Part shown: one piece after another, positions 7,246 through 15,059 of the stretch | How the letters are laid out: each line of letters starts with the position of its first letter | Numbering within the stretch: the stretch's first letter is position 1 | From: CAZDAM01 sp964503595 | GTDB lineage: Bacteria > Muiribacteriota > UBA6191 | DNA length: 40,826 nucleotides | Direction of reading: 5' to 3' | NCBI GenBank assembly: GCA_964503595.1 | Contig: CAZDAM010000016.1 | Location: 1-40,826, forward strand | Program-made: the position numbers and the translations under genes | The notes under the pieces: generated by a model | The model's input: only the letters and a program-made list of their open reading frames with translations | Told to the model about the DNA's origin: nothing | Database searches by the model: none

Positions 7246-9917
7246 CCTGACTCCCAGGAAAATTTGCCGATTTCATCCGTGAGGGCCGCATGATAATAGC
7301 TGTTGAGCTGAGCCGGGGCCAGATCCTGAATGAAGTGAGCCCGATCATAGCGTACCACACCACCGCAGGGAACATCCGAAAGATTCAGCTGAGAAGCCCC
7401 AAAGGTGCCAAATAACTGAAAGCGGTAGCCCCGTCGCGAACCTTCCGCATAGGCCTTGGGCGGAAACATGAAACTGTAGATACTCGCCTGAACAGGCTGC
7501 TCGGTCAGAAAGCGAATTCCCCCTAAAGCCACCACAGTCAGAACCGAGTCATCTTCTCCTGGAGTCGGTCCCAGCCCGGTTTCAAAGTCAAAGCCGTCCT
7601 TTTTCAGACCACAGTCAAAAATCACCTCGCCAAAAGTGATGATGATGGCCTTTCCTTTATAGATTACCGATGACTGGCCTTCTGCCAGAAATTCCGACAT
7701 GCGCAGGGGAACTGCCGTCCCGGTAATATAAATCACCCCATTAAGCTCAAGTCTCTGCCGCTCTGAATTGTAATACTTCTCCCGAAGGAAGTTCACTGGC
7801 TGATCATCGGCGGTCTTCCTGGTGTAATCGTGAATCGAGGAAACATAGTCCGTGGCCTTGCGGTAATAAAGAAACGGGTTGAAATCCGCCAGTTCAAAGT
7901 CCGGTTCAAACATTTCCTTAAAGACGGATTTGTACTGATCCGCCCACTGATCATCCAGCTGCTGATCCAGTTTGTTATCCATGAAAATGCGTCGGGTTTC
8001 AGAAAGAGCCGTCACACCTTTGGACTGATCATTGAAGAGTTCCTTCAGGCTGGACTCGTGGTAAAACTCCTTCAGATAGTTGCCGATTGCATTGTTATAA
8101 GGAGCAAGAATCGCCCCTGCCGGTACTTTTTCCTTGAGATCTTCACCAAAGAACTGCTGCTGGTAAGTCCGGGAATTCTTCAGGTAACTGAAAAAAGCCG
8201 GAGTCCTGAGGCCGGAAGGCAAATCCAGAAAATTATCGAAGGTTTCTTCAGACCAGCCCACTTCATCATTCACAAAACGGGATTTATCTGACTGTGAATA
8301 TGGAGTCCGGTTATCCGTGGAACTTTCATCCAGAAGAGAATCCGGAAACTCGGGAATGGGATACTGACCCGGTCCCAGAAGACCAATTCTGAACGTGGAA
8401 ATCAGGTTTTCAAATGCGCCGGAAATATCATCCCAGGCTCTTCTCCACCAGGGCTGATCCTCACGGACCCTTTCCTGGCGAGCTTCCCAGACCGAACGGA
8501 ATTCCTCGGCTCTGGTGTACTGATAGTCCATAACCCGGTAATAGGACATCAGAGCCTTCCCATAAACCAGGGTAGGAGAAATCCTGACGTTATAGTTTCT
8601 CTCAACAAAAGCATTCAGAACAGAACGGGTAACTTCACGAATTCCATCCCAGATCTGAGAAAAAATTCCACCTTCTCCAGACTGATCCCGATCGCGGGCC
8701 TCGCGTTTGAGTTCTACCCTGCCAAAAAGATCAAGCCCTGATTTGGAGGGGTTCCTGGAATCGGTTTCCGAGGACCATTCTCCAGAAGTCATAAAGGTTT
8801 CAAAATAATCCTTGTAGCCCTTGCGCTCCCGCCCATTGATTTCAACCTGATTGTGACGAAGCTCGGAGCCATGTCCGACATAGCGGGTATGAAGCTTACC
8901 GTTATGCGGCTCTAGAACCTCCAGAAGCGCCTGATCCTCCTCGGAAAGAGAAGAACTGAGTCCACCCCCGGAAATCGCTTCCCTTAACTGCTCCAGCTCA
9001 ATCTGGCCACTGGGAGGCAAAAGCTCGGTTTCCGCTGAAAAGAAGGCCCTCTGGAGCATGCCCCCTTCCCGATTTCCATTGGTCACCGGAATGATGCCTG
9101 AATTGACGAAGACACGACCTGGCGGGAATTTCCCGGCCATCACCTGATCTTCAAAACCCTGGGCCATATCCTCAAGAGTCATTTCCTGAAGATTCAGGGC
9201 CTGCTGCCAACCATGATCCAGAATCACCGATTTCTGATCCGATCCAGTCTCCGAACATTGGAAATTACCGCTTCCACTGGATTCGAAGCCCTCACCCATG
9301 CGGGCAGACCAGTGAGCCAGATAGGGCCAGGAAGGATCATTCAAAAAGAAGGTAAAGGGAGAAAGCGGGGCAATGGTTGTATTCACAACTTTAAGAGGAC
9401 GGGTCACGCTGAGCTTTCGTTCCATGCCTTCAAAAGACACCACAATGGTGACCTCAAGAACCGCTTCCTTCTCACGCGGATCAGGACGGATCTTCTTACC
9501 CTCTCCCCCATCCTGAAAATTGGGATTGATATCAATCGAACGAATGTCCCGTATTCGCCCCTCCACAATCATCGCAGCCTTGAGCTGGGAAGCCAGTTTC
9601 CGGGAATCCGGGACAAGAAACTCGGGAATGTCTCTCTCCTTATCGAGTTCAATTACATCCCCCTCTTCAGTTTCCTCCCGAAGACGCTCATAGATGCCAT
9701 CAATCCCGCCTCCATCCGAACGATTCATCAGACGTTCCACATTGATGAAAAACTCTTCTGCGGCGGCCTCGGCAAGATTCATGCAGATTTCCGAACGATA
9801 GACAATCTGGGTAGCCTGACTTTCACTCTTGCCGATATCCAGAAGAATCGAACCCAGAAGAGACAGAAGAGCCACAATGATCAGAATCAGATAGAGGATG
9901 CTGCCGCGCCGCTTCAT
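7236..9917 (-). CDS. Very large PilX/GspK-like pilus assembly protein
   Basis: 893 residues. The N-terminus MKRRGSILYLILIIVALLSL has a basic leader, a Gly before the hydrophobic helix and no Glu at position 5, as in PilX and GspK proteins, followed by SEICMNLAEAAAEEFF, which resembles the conserved region after the PilX helix. The rest is a large mostly soluble domain that I do not recognise. GspK and PilX are much shorter, so about 550 residues are extra. The start at 9917 is supported by GGGGAG 7 bases upstream and by an ATGA overlap with the lipoprotein gene. Its position before two pseudopilins fits a minor-pilin cluster. Confidence 0.78.
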   Translation of the reverse strand: MKRRGSILYLILIIVALLSLLGSILLDIGKSESQATQIVYRSEICMNLAEAAAEEFFINVERLMNRSDGGGIDGIYERLREETEEGDVIELDKERDIPEFLVPDSRKLASQLKAAMIVEGRIRDIRSIDINPNFQDGGEGKKIRPDPREKEAVLEVTIVVSFEGMERKLSVTRPLKVVNTTIAPLSPFTFFLNDPSWPYLAHWSARMGEGFESSGSGNFQCSETGSDQKSVILDHGWQQALNLQEMTLEDMAQGFEDQVMAGKFPPGRVFVNSGIIPVTNGNREGGMLQRAFFSAETELLPPSGQIELEQLREAISGGGLSSSLSEEDQALLEVLEPHNGKLHTRYVGHGSELRHNQVEINGRERKGYKDYFETFMTSGEWSSETDSRNPSKSGLDLFGRVELKREARDRDQSGEGGIFSQIWDGIREVTRSVLNAFVERNYNVRISPTLVYGKALMSYYRVMDYQYTRAEEFRSVWEARQERVREDQPWWRRAWDDISGAFENLISTFRIGLLGPGQYPIPEFPDSLLDESSTDNRTPYSQSDKSRFVNDEVGWSEETFDNFLDLPSGLRTPAFFSYLKNSRTYQQQFFGEDLKEKVPAGAILAPYNNAIGNYLKEFYHESSLKELFNDQSKGVTALSETRRIFMDNKLDQQLDDQWADQYKSVFKEMFEPDFELADFNPFLYYRKATDYVSSIHDYTRKTADDQPVNFLREKYYNSERQRLELNGVIYITGTAVPLRMSEFLAEGQSSVIYKGKAIIITFGEVIFDCGLKKDGFDFETGLGPTPGEDDSVLTVVALGGIRFLTEQPVQASIYSFMFPPKAYAEGSRRGYRFQLFGTFGASQLNLSDVPCGGVVRYDRAHFIQDLAPAQLNSYYHAALTDEIGKFSWESGWQ

Positions 9918-10405
9918 TCTGTATCTCCCCATTTTTCCGAGAGAGAAGAAACCTTTTCTATCTGATCCCTGTGCTTGCGAAACACAACTCCGCCCTTCAC
10001 GGATTCCATCAGCCCCCGATATTCCCCGGCATATTCTTCGGCCCTCAAAAGATCTCCATCCCGCTTGTAGGCATTCATCAGCCAGAAGGCCAGCTCAAGC
10101 CTGGCTTTGAAATCCGTTCTGGGGGCCTCAATCCAGAGACCTTCAGCTTTCTGAACCAGAAAAGGGTCATCCGGGCGGGCCAAAGCCTGGGTCTTGAAGA
10201 GCTCAAGCCGTTCCTGAAAGTTTAAAGTCGGATCTTCCTGTTCCATAAATGCCATGGTCTGCATAGACGTATACGGAACCGACTCCTCCAGAGATTCAAG
10301 ATCTTCCCCGATAATTTCAGGGGCCGGTCCCTGTGTCTCCGCCTCTTCCTTATCGCAACCACTTAAAAACAGGGCTAAAATCAGTGCACAAATCCAAACT
10401 CGCAT
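9914..10405 (-). CDS. Putative lipoprotein heading the pseudopilin operon
   Basis: 163 residues with the signal MRVWICALILALFLSGC; LSGC is a good lipobox, predicting lipidation at Cys17. The mature part begins acidic, then becomes helical with a TPR-like stretch (ARLELAFWLMNAYKRDGDLLRAEEYAGEYR split over two helices). It may be a scaffold or pilotin-like component of the pilus/secretion cluster, but this is only context. It is the first gene of the minus-strand run to 2500 and is divergent from icd; no clear promoter is visible on this strand. Confidence 0.75.
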   Translation of the reverse strand: MRVWICALILALFLSGCDKEEAETQGPAPEIIGEDLESLEESVPYTSMQTMAFMEQEDPTLNFQERLELFKTQALARPDDPFLVQKAEGLWIEAPRTDFKARLELAFWLMNAYKRDGDLLRAEEYAGEYRGLMESVKGGVVFRKHRDQIEKVSSLSEKWGDTE

Positions 10406-10428
10406 GAGGTTTCCAGTCTACCCCATTC

Positions 10429-10457
10429 TTGCCGGGCTAAGATAGGCTTGCTACAAT
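10429..10457 (+). promoter_or_regulatory. Sigma70-type promoter of icd
   Basis: TTGCCG at 10429-10434, a 17-base spacer, and TACAAT at 10452-10457 make a strong housekeeping-type promoter. Transcription should start near 10464, giving a leader of about 29 bases that contains the AAAGGAG Shine-Dalgarno. An in-frame upstream ATG at 10448 lies inside the promoter and so cannot be the start of icd. Confidence 0.8.
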
Positions 10458-10492
10458 CCGCCTGGCCCTGCACGGCAAAAGGAGTTCTCTTT

Positions 10493-11785
10493 ATGTTTCA
10501 AGATCTGAAAGCCCCGATTGAGGGTGCCAAAATCACTGCAAACGCTGATGGCAGTCTGAATGTTCCGGCGAATCCTATCATTCCCTTTATTGAAGGAGAC
10601 GGTACCGGAGTCGATATCTGGCCTGCGGCCAAAAAAGTACTGGATGCTGCGGTAGAAAAAGCCTACAACGGCGATCGCAAAATTGTCTGGTTCGAGGTCT
10701 ATGCCGGAGAAAAGGCCTTCAATCAATACCAGAACTGGCTTCCAGAGGATACTCTGAATGCCATTCGGGAGTACCTCATTGGTATCAAGGGTCCCCTGAC
10801 CACTCCCGTGGGTGGTGGCATTCGCTCCATCAACGTAGCCCTTCGTCAGGAACTCGATCTTTACACCTGTCTTCGCCCTGTGCGCTGGTTTCAGGGTGTT
10901 CCTTCCCCGGTGAAAAGCCCCGGCGATGTGGACATGGTGATCTTCCGCGAGAATACCGAAGACATCTATGCCGGAATCGAATACGCCGCCGGAAGTGATG
11001 AAGTCGCCAAAGTGCTGAAATTCCTTCAGACCGAGATGGACGTCAGGAAGATCCGCTTCCCTCAGACATCCTCCATTGGAATCAAGCCTGTTTCCAGGGA
11101 AGGCACCGAGCGTCTGGTCCGTGGTGCCATTGAATATGCCATTCGCCACAAACGAAAAAGCGTAACCCTGGTTCATAAGGGGAACATCATGAAGTTCACC
11201 GAAGGCTTTTTCAAGCAGTGGGGCTACGAACTGGCCGAGCGTGAATTTGCCGATCAGACCTTCACCTGGCTGGAATACGATCGCATTAAAGCCGACAAGG
11301 GAGAAGCTGCTGCCAGCGAAGCTCAGTCGGCGGCAGAAAAAGCCGGCAAGATCATCGTCAAGGACTCGATTGCTGATGCTTTCCTGCAACAGATTCTTCT
11401 GCGTCCGAAGGAATATGATGTCATTGCCACCCTGAACCTGAACGGTGATTATGTCAGTGATGCTCTGGCTGCCCAGGTCGGAGGAATCGGAATTGCTCCG
11501 GGGGCCAATATCAACTACGCCACCGGTCACGCCATCTTTGAAGCTACTCACGGAACAGCCCCCAAATATGCCGGTCAGGACAAGGTCAATCCTGGTTCTG
11601 TCATTCTTTCCGGCGTTTTGATGCTGGAGCATATGGGATGGCAGGAAGCGGCTGATCTGATTGTCAAAGGACTGGAATCATCCATTTCTGATGGTCAGGT
11701 CACCTATGATTTCCATCGCTTGATGGATCATGCCACTCTACTCAAATGCAGTGAGTTCGGAGATTCCATCATCTCCAGAATGTAA
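10493..11785 (+). CDS. icd: Isocitrate dehydrogenase, NADP-dependent
   Basis: 430 residues, closely like E. coli Icd. It oxidises isocitrate to 2-oxoglutarate and CO2 in the TCA cycle. GGGIRSINVALRQELD carries the substrate Ser and Arg residues, RENTEDIYAGIEY follows, and HGTAPKYAG has the Lys-Tyr pair that, with the Tyr and Arg of TYDFHRL near the C-terminus, marks NADP rather than NAD use. The ATG at 10493 has AAAGGAG 8 bases upstream. The E. coli AceK phosphorylation serine (GGIRS) is conserved, but no aceK is in the window. The gene is monocistronic, with its own promoter and terminator. Confidence 0.97.
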   Translation: MFQDLKAPIEGAKITANADGSLNVPANPIIPFIEGDGTGVDIWPAAKKVLDAAVEKAYNGDRKIVWFEVYAGEKAFNQYQNWLPEDTLNAIREYLIGIKGPLTTPVGGGIRSINVALRQELDLYTCLRPVRWFQGVPSPVKSPGDVDMVIFRENTEDIYAGIEYAAGSDEVAKVLKFLQTEMDVRKIRFPQTSSIGIKPVSREGTERLVRGAIEYAIRHKRKSVTLVHKGNIMKFTEGFFKQWGYELAEREFADQTFTWLEYDRIKADKGEAAASEAQSAAEKAGKIIVKDSIADAFLQQILLRPKEYDVIATLNLNGDYVSDALAAQVGGIGIAPGANINYATGHAIFEATHGTAPKYAGQDKVNPGSVILSGVLMLEHMGWQEAADLIVKGLESSISDGQVTYDFHRLMDHATLLKCSEFGDSIISRM

Positions 11786-11805
11786 ATTCTTCAGGTGAAA
11801 CTCTG

Positions 11806-11834
11806 GGGCCGTACTTCCTGGTACGGCCCTTTTA
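11806..11834 (+). terminator. Rho-independent terminator of icd
   Basis: GGGCCGTAC (11806-11814), a six-base loop, and GTACGGCCC (11821-11829) form a perfect 9-bp GC-rich stem, followed by TTTTACTT. It begins 21 bases after the icd stop. Confidence 0.85.
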
Positions 11835-11851
11835 CTTCAGGAAGAGTACAG

Positions 11852-11956
11852 ATGAACCCTCTGAATCCTGTCACCACATTCTGAAACCTCTTCAATGAAC
11901 AGAAATGGGATAAAGCCGTGGCCCTTCTTCTCCAAGATGAACTGTTGGGTCACTGA
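11852..11956 (+). pseudogene. Possible remnant of an NTF2/SnoaL-like small protein
   Basis: A 35-codon frame begins ATG AAC CCT with AGGA about 11 bases upstream. It reads MNPLNPVTTF, a TGA at 11882, then NLFNEQKWDKAVALLLQDEL LGH and a second TGA at 11954. The pattern F(W)NLFNEQKWDKAVALL followed by GH(W) resembles the N-terminal helix region of SnoaL/NTF2-like proteins, and both TGAs fall where I would expect Trp, as if TGG had mutated to TGA. The following bases have stops in every frame. The family call rests on a short match from memory. Nothing else in this 264-base gap looks coding. Confidence 0.35.
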
Positions 11957-12049
11957 CTGAATAATCTGCTTCATCTGACGGGTTTTCAGTCATTCCGGCT
12001 CTTCTTACCGATTGATACAAATAACCGGAGGCAAAAACATGGGAATCTA

Positions 12050-12910
12050 TCAGCGAGAGGTCACCAGGCGGCTGCCCCGGCAGGTTCCCTTTGCTGTGAC
12101 AGAAGATGGACCACAGTAAATAGCCGTTCCTGGCTGAACGTCAGCCAGATAGGAAAAGACTCCATTCATCAGGCCTGAATTCCGGCTAAAGCGATGGGCT
12201 GCCCGAAACTGATCCCAGGTGGACTTATAGATGTTATTTCCGTTGGTGTCATAAAGAAACCACAGACGGCGACGAAGATCGTAACCAACAATGGTGACCC
12301 AATGCATGGATGGAACTCCAGCACCCTGGTCCCCCACCCTCAAAAGCACCATCAAAGGGCGGCCATTATTGATGCTGTTGGAAATCTGCTGAGGGGTTGC
12401 ATCCTCAATCATCCGGAAATTCTGGTTGCGGCGGCGTAAAAAACTCACTGCTGCATTGGGCAGTGTTCCGGCAACTCCGGTGGTGGCAAACGGACGAAAA
12501 AAACTGCGTTTCGTGGCTTCTTCATAGAAAGCATCCCAGTTTACCTGAAATCCGATATGCTTCAGGTAGCGGGCCATAGAGTGAGTACCACAGGTATTAT
12601 ATTCCTGCTGAGCGTGCATGTCTGGCATGCGAATCAGCTTGAAGCCTTCACGCGCCCGCAAATCCGCAGCCGTCGCCATGGAAGAATAGGCCTCGCGCTC
12701 ACTGGCAAAAAAATCCCGGATTCCCTGCCCTGCTGCATTTGCTGTATCTCTGATACCAGAGAGCAGAGCCTGTCCGGGATAACCAGCAGTTCCTGATCCT
12801 GTTCCAGTTGACTCTCCCTCAAGACCGTCAAACAGGTCTGCCGCCTGAAGGTTCGAGCAGGAAACAGACAATGACAAAGCCAAGGTGCGCAGAAGAGAAA
12901 ATATTTTCAT
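12050..12910 (-). CDS. Exported papain-like/C39-like cysteine peptidase domain protein
   Basis: 286 residues with an N-terminal signal (MKIFSLLRTLALSLSVSC); cleavage near LQA-AD or lipidation at Cys18 are both possible. A Gly/Ala-rich linker precedes a papain-fold domain: Gln101/Gln102 and Cys107 in QQEYNTCGTH, His203 in SMHWVTIVGYD, and Asp221 or Asn223 in YDTNGN would form the catalytic set. This matches the C39-like peptidase pattern of Cys near CG and HW later. The substrate is unknown; a secreted protease or peptide-processing role is an inference. Transcribed alone, about 120 bases after the small ORF of the upstream operon. Confidence 0.72.
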   Translation of the reverse strand: MKIFSLLRTLALSLSVSCSNLQAADLFDGLEGESTGTGSGTAGYPGQALLSGIRDTANAAGQGIRDFFASEREAYSSMATAADLRAREGFKLIRMPDMHAQQEYNTCGTHSMARYLKHIGFQVNWDAFYEEATKRSFFRPFATTGVAGTLPNAAVSFLRRRNQNFRMIEDATPQQISNSINNGRPLMVLLRVGDQGAGVPSMHWVTIVGYDLRRRLWFLYDTNGNNIYKSTWDQFRAAHRFSRNSGLMNGVFSYLADVQPGTAIYCGPSSVTAKGTCRGSRLVTSR

Positions 12911-13030
12911 GCTCTCTGCTACGTCAGAAACGGCAGGCAGGTTGCCGGCGGTTTTAGAAAAAATTCAGAAACAGGAGGATATTTCTTTCCGATAAAGGCA
13001 GGTAAAACGCATCAGTGCTTCAGGGGCATT

Positions 13031-13141
13031 TTAAATGCCATCAAATTCCAGTACGGTAGCCTGATTTTCCTGAAGAACCTTGCAGGTCCCAGAAAGTGTT
13101 TGATTTTCCGTGCGGGTATGAGCCGGGATATGACAGAGCAT
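13031..13141 (-). CDS. Possible 36-residue protein at the end of the MoxR operon
   Basis: The ATG at 13141 lies 8 bases after the methyltransferase stop, with GGAG 5 bases upstream overlapping that stop. It encodes 36 residues beginning MLCHIPAHTR and ending CKVLQENQATVLEFDGI. The composition looks protein-like, and two Cys and two His could bind a metal. The stop codon lies in a 7-bp inverted repeat (13025-13039). I know no family. It could also be a spurious frame with a lucky ribosome-binding site. Confidence 0.4.
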   Translation of the reverse strand: MLCHIPAHTRTENQTLSGTCKVLQENQATVLEFDGI

Positions 13142-13149
13142 CTTTTCTC

Positions 13150-13710
13150 CTACTCCCTGATACCTCGAAGAGATTCATCAACCTTAAGACTCAGATGGCG
13201 ACCTTTCTGACGATGCAGTTCATACATGATCAAAGAGGCTGCTACCGAAATATTATAGGATTCCACCATACCCACCATGGGGATAAAAAGGTAGCCATCC
13301 AGAATGGCATGAACCTCTTCACTGATCCCCTTGCTCTCGGATCCCATGACTAAAATGGCTTTTTCCGGGAACACATAATCCGGGAGGCTATGAGCTCCTT
13401 CCCGAAAATCCGCTCCCAACAGAATATAACCCTCTTCTTTCTTCTGACGGGCAAAATCCTCGATGCTGGGAACCTTCTCAAACTGAATCCAGCGGTTGGC
13501 CGAAGACGACGAAGAAGAACCGATCTGGCGCATATTCGGGCACTGGTTGTAGGTGTAATAGAGATAAACCGTGGGAATTCCCAGGCCATCGGCTGTTCTT
13601 GATACAGCCGCCACATTATGGGGATCCCAGACATTGTCCACCAGAACCGCGAATCCCGGCATTTTATTCTCATAATAGCGGCGAATCAATTCCTGACGTC
13701 TTTCATTCAT
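13150..13710 (-). CDS. SpoU/TrmH-family RNA 2'-O-methyltransferase
   Basis: 186 residues with the three SPOUT motifs: NVWDPHNVAAVSRTADGLG (motif 1, Asn and Arg for catalysis), LVMGSESKGIS (motif 2) and IPMVGMVESYNISVAAS (motif 3), which form the knotted SAM site. It methylates a ribose in tRNA or rRNA; the lack of a long N-terminal domain fits TrmH-type tRNA Gm18 enzymes, but the target cannot be fixed. The start at 13710 overlaps the upstream stop (ATGA); a longer frame adds 12 unlikely residues. Its place behind the MoxR genes implies co-transcription, not necessarily shared function. Confidence 0.9.
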   Translation of the reverse strand: MNERRQELIRRYYENKMPGFAVLVDNVWDPHNVAAVSRTADGLGIPTVYLYYTYNQCPNMRQIGSSSSSSANRWIQFEKVPSIEDFARQKKEEGYILLGADFREGAHSLPDYVFPEKAILVMGSESKGISEEVHAILDGYLFIPMVGMVESYNISVAASLIMYELHRQKGRHLSLKVDESLRGIRE

Positions 13711-15059
13711 GATGCAATGCGATGGGCGATGCGAACTGCCTGCCAAATCCAGCTTGCCAGACCCCCAAGCTGCATGCCCGTTTCCAATTTGTTCTTGGCG
13801 GGATCCTCAAAAAACAGTTTTTCCTGCTCCCAGTCAAGGCTTGTGCATCCTTCTGTCCGGGATCCGAAAAGAAAAATCGACGGAATGGCCCGGACAGGTT
13901 CCTGCCAGGATGAAAATAGGCGGATGCGGGCCCGTTTGAGTTCGATATAGCGCTTCAGATGAAGTTCAAAAACGGGTAGAAGCTCCTGCTGCCCGTCTTC
14001 GAGGTAAATGCTGATATCCCAGAAGAACCGCTGGGGGGAGTGGAGGCGGGCGGCCTCCTCCATCAAAGCTCCGATGCCTCCAAAAAGTACAAACGGCTTC
14101 AGGGCAGGTCGGCCAAATCCCGGCCAGAAATGTCGGCCACGCAGCTGAAGTCTGATAGGAAACACCTCATCATCGAGTTCGCGGTTGTCTCTTTCCTGAT
14201 ACAGAAGCTCACCTTCCACGTAGCGCAGATCAAAAAGATCCACACCTATCGGGGTCGGTTCACCAATCCACATCAGCTCTGACACCCAGACTCCCTCAAG
14301 CCTGCCTGTCTGGGTCACCCCCTCGATCCCCCCGACTTGCCGATGACCGGGCTTTGGAGGTTTTTCCGGCATGAAAGCGGTATCCTCAAGCCTTTGCTGC
14401 CTTCTCAGGTCCATGAATTCTTCCGAGATCAGCCGCTGGGCCTGACGGCATTCCCTGGCTGCAAAGCGCAAGGCCGCATTGGGAATGGATTCAATTTCCT
14501 CAAGCTCCCAGAAGTCCTCTTCCTGAAGGAAAAAACCCTTTTTCTGGTAAACCCTGAGCAGATTCGAAACATCCAGAACCGGCCACCACCTCTCATCCTC
14601 AAAGATATAATCCAGATCTTCTGCCTTCAGGCTTTTGATGTCCTCCACCGCTTCACGGGCAATGCTTGAGGCATACCAGTCCTTAAGTCCATCCTGGAGT
14701 TCACCAAAAAAAATTTCCAGAAACCGCTCATACATGGGCAGAAGAACAGCGGGTTTGTGCTCAAGGCGGTGGGCCAGCTCCCTGAGGCGGCGTCCATCTG
14801 CGGAATAAAAGAAATCCCAGAGCAGACCATCCCGATAGCGGGCCTCCCAGGGAAGGCTCCGTGACCGCATGGATCGGGAGTTCCAGCCCATCATGGCCCC
14901 GAAAAAATCCAGCACCACATTCACCGGGGGCATTTTCATGCCACTACCCAGAAGGCGGGCCCAGGAGGCCATAAGATCCGGAGTGTACTGCTGGCAATCC
15001 TGAATGGCCAGTTCACTGCTGGCGGCCAGAACCGTTCGGGTTTGAGCCAGATCCAGCAT
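13707..15059 (-). CDS. MoxR-associated protein, possible vWA-like partner
   Basis: 450 residues, no signal peptide. It follows moxR with a TGATG overlap, the position normally taken by the vWA-domain partner of MoxR/RavA ATPases. The N-terminal 200 residues are helical. The middle (VSELMWIGEP, then VDLFDLRYVEGELLYQERD) recalls, from memory, regions of MoxR-linked vWA proteins. A proper MIDAS (DxSxS) is not visible; the nearest match is DISIY in the C-terminal third. The domain may be a degenerate vWA or a different adaptor. It is expected to couple the MoxR ATPase to a target. The methyltransferase start overlaps its stop. Confidence 0.6.
   Translation of the reverse strand: MLDLAQTRTVLAASSELAIQDCQQYTPDLMASWARLLGSGMKMPPVNVVLDFFGAMMGWNSRSMRSRSLPWEARYRDGLLWDFFYSADGRRLRELAHRLEHKPAVLLPMYERFLEIFFGELQDGLKDWYASSIAREAVEDIKSLKAEDLDYIFEDERWWPVLDVSNLLRVYQKKGFFLQEEDFWELEEIESIPNAALRFAARECRQAQRLISEEFMDLRRQQRLEDTAFMPEKPPKPGHRQVGGIEGVTQTGRLEGVWVSELMWIGEPTPIGVDLFDLRYVEGELLYQERDNRELDDEVFPIRLQLRGRHFWPGFGRPALKPFVLFGGIGALMEEAARLHSPQRFFWDISIYLEDGQQELLPVFELHLKRYIELKRARIRLFSSWQEPVRAIPSIFLFGSRTEGCTSLDWEQEKLFFEDPAKNKLETGMQLGGLASWIWQAVRIAHRIAS

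Noticed and set aside
10448..10492. Upstream ATG for icd
   Set aside because: It lies inside the -35/-10 region and before the Shine-Dalgarno; the product beginning at 10493 matches the family start.
10451..11632. 393-residue open frame on the minus strand
   Set aside because: It lies antisense over nearly all of icd, whose protein is unmistakable, and would cover the icd promoter; the translated protein has no recognisable motif.
11852..11956. TGA read as tryptophan or selenocysteine
   Set aside because: Many genes here end in TGA, Trp is TGG throughout, and no SECIS-like stem is seen next to the TGAs.
12039..12119. 26-residue plus-strand ORF with GGAGG before its ATG
   Set aside because: It overlaps the 3' end of the C39-like gene in antisense and is very short; the good ribosome-binding site is probably chance or belongs to the decayed fragment upstream.
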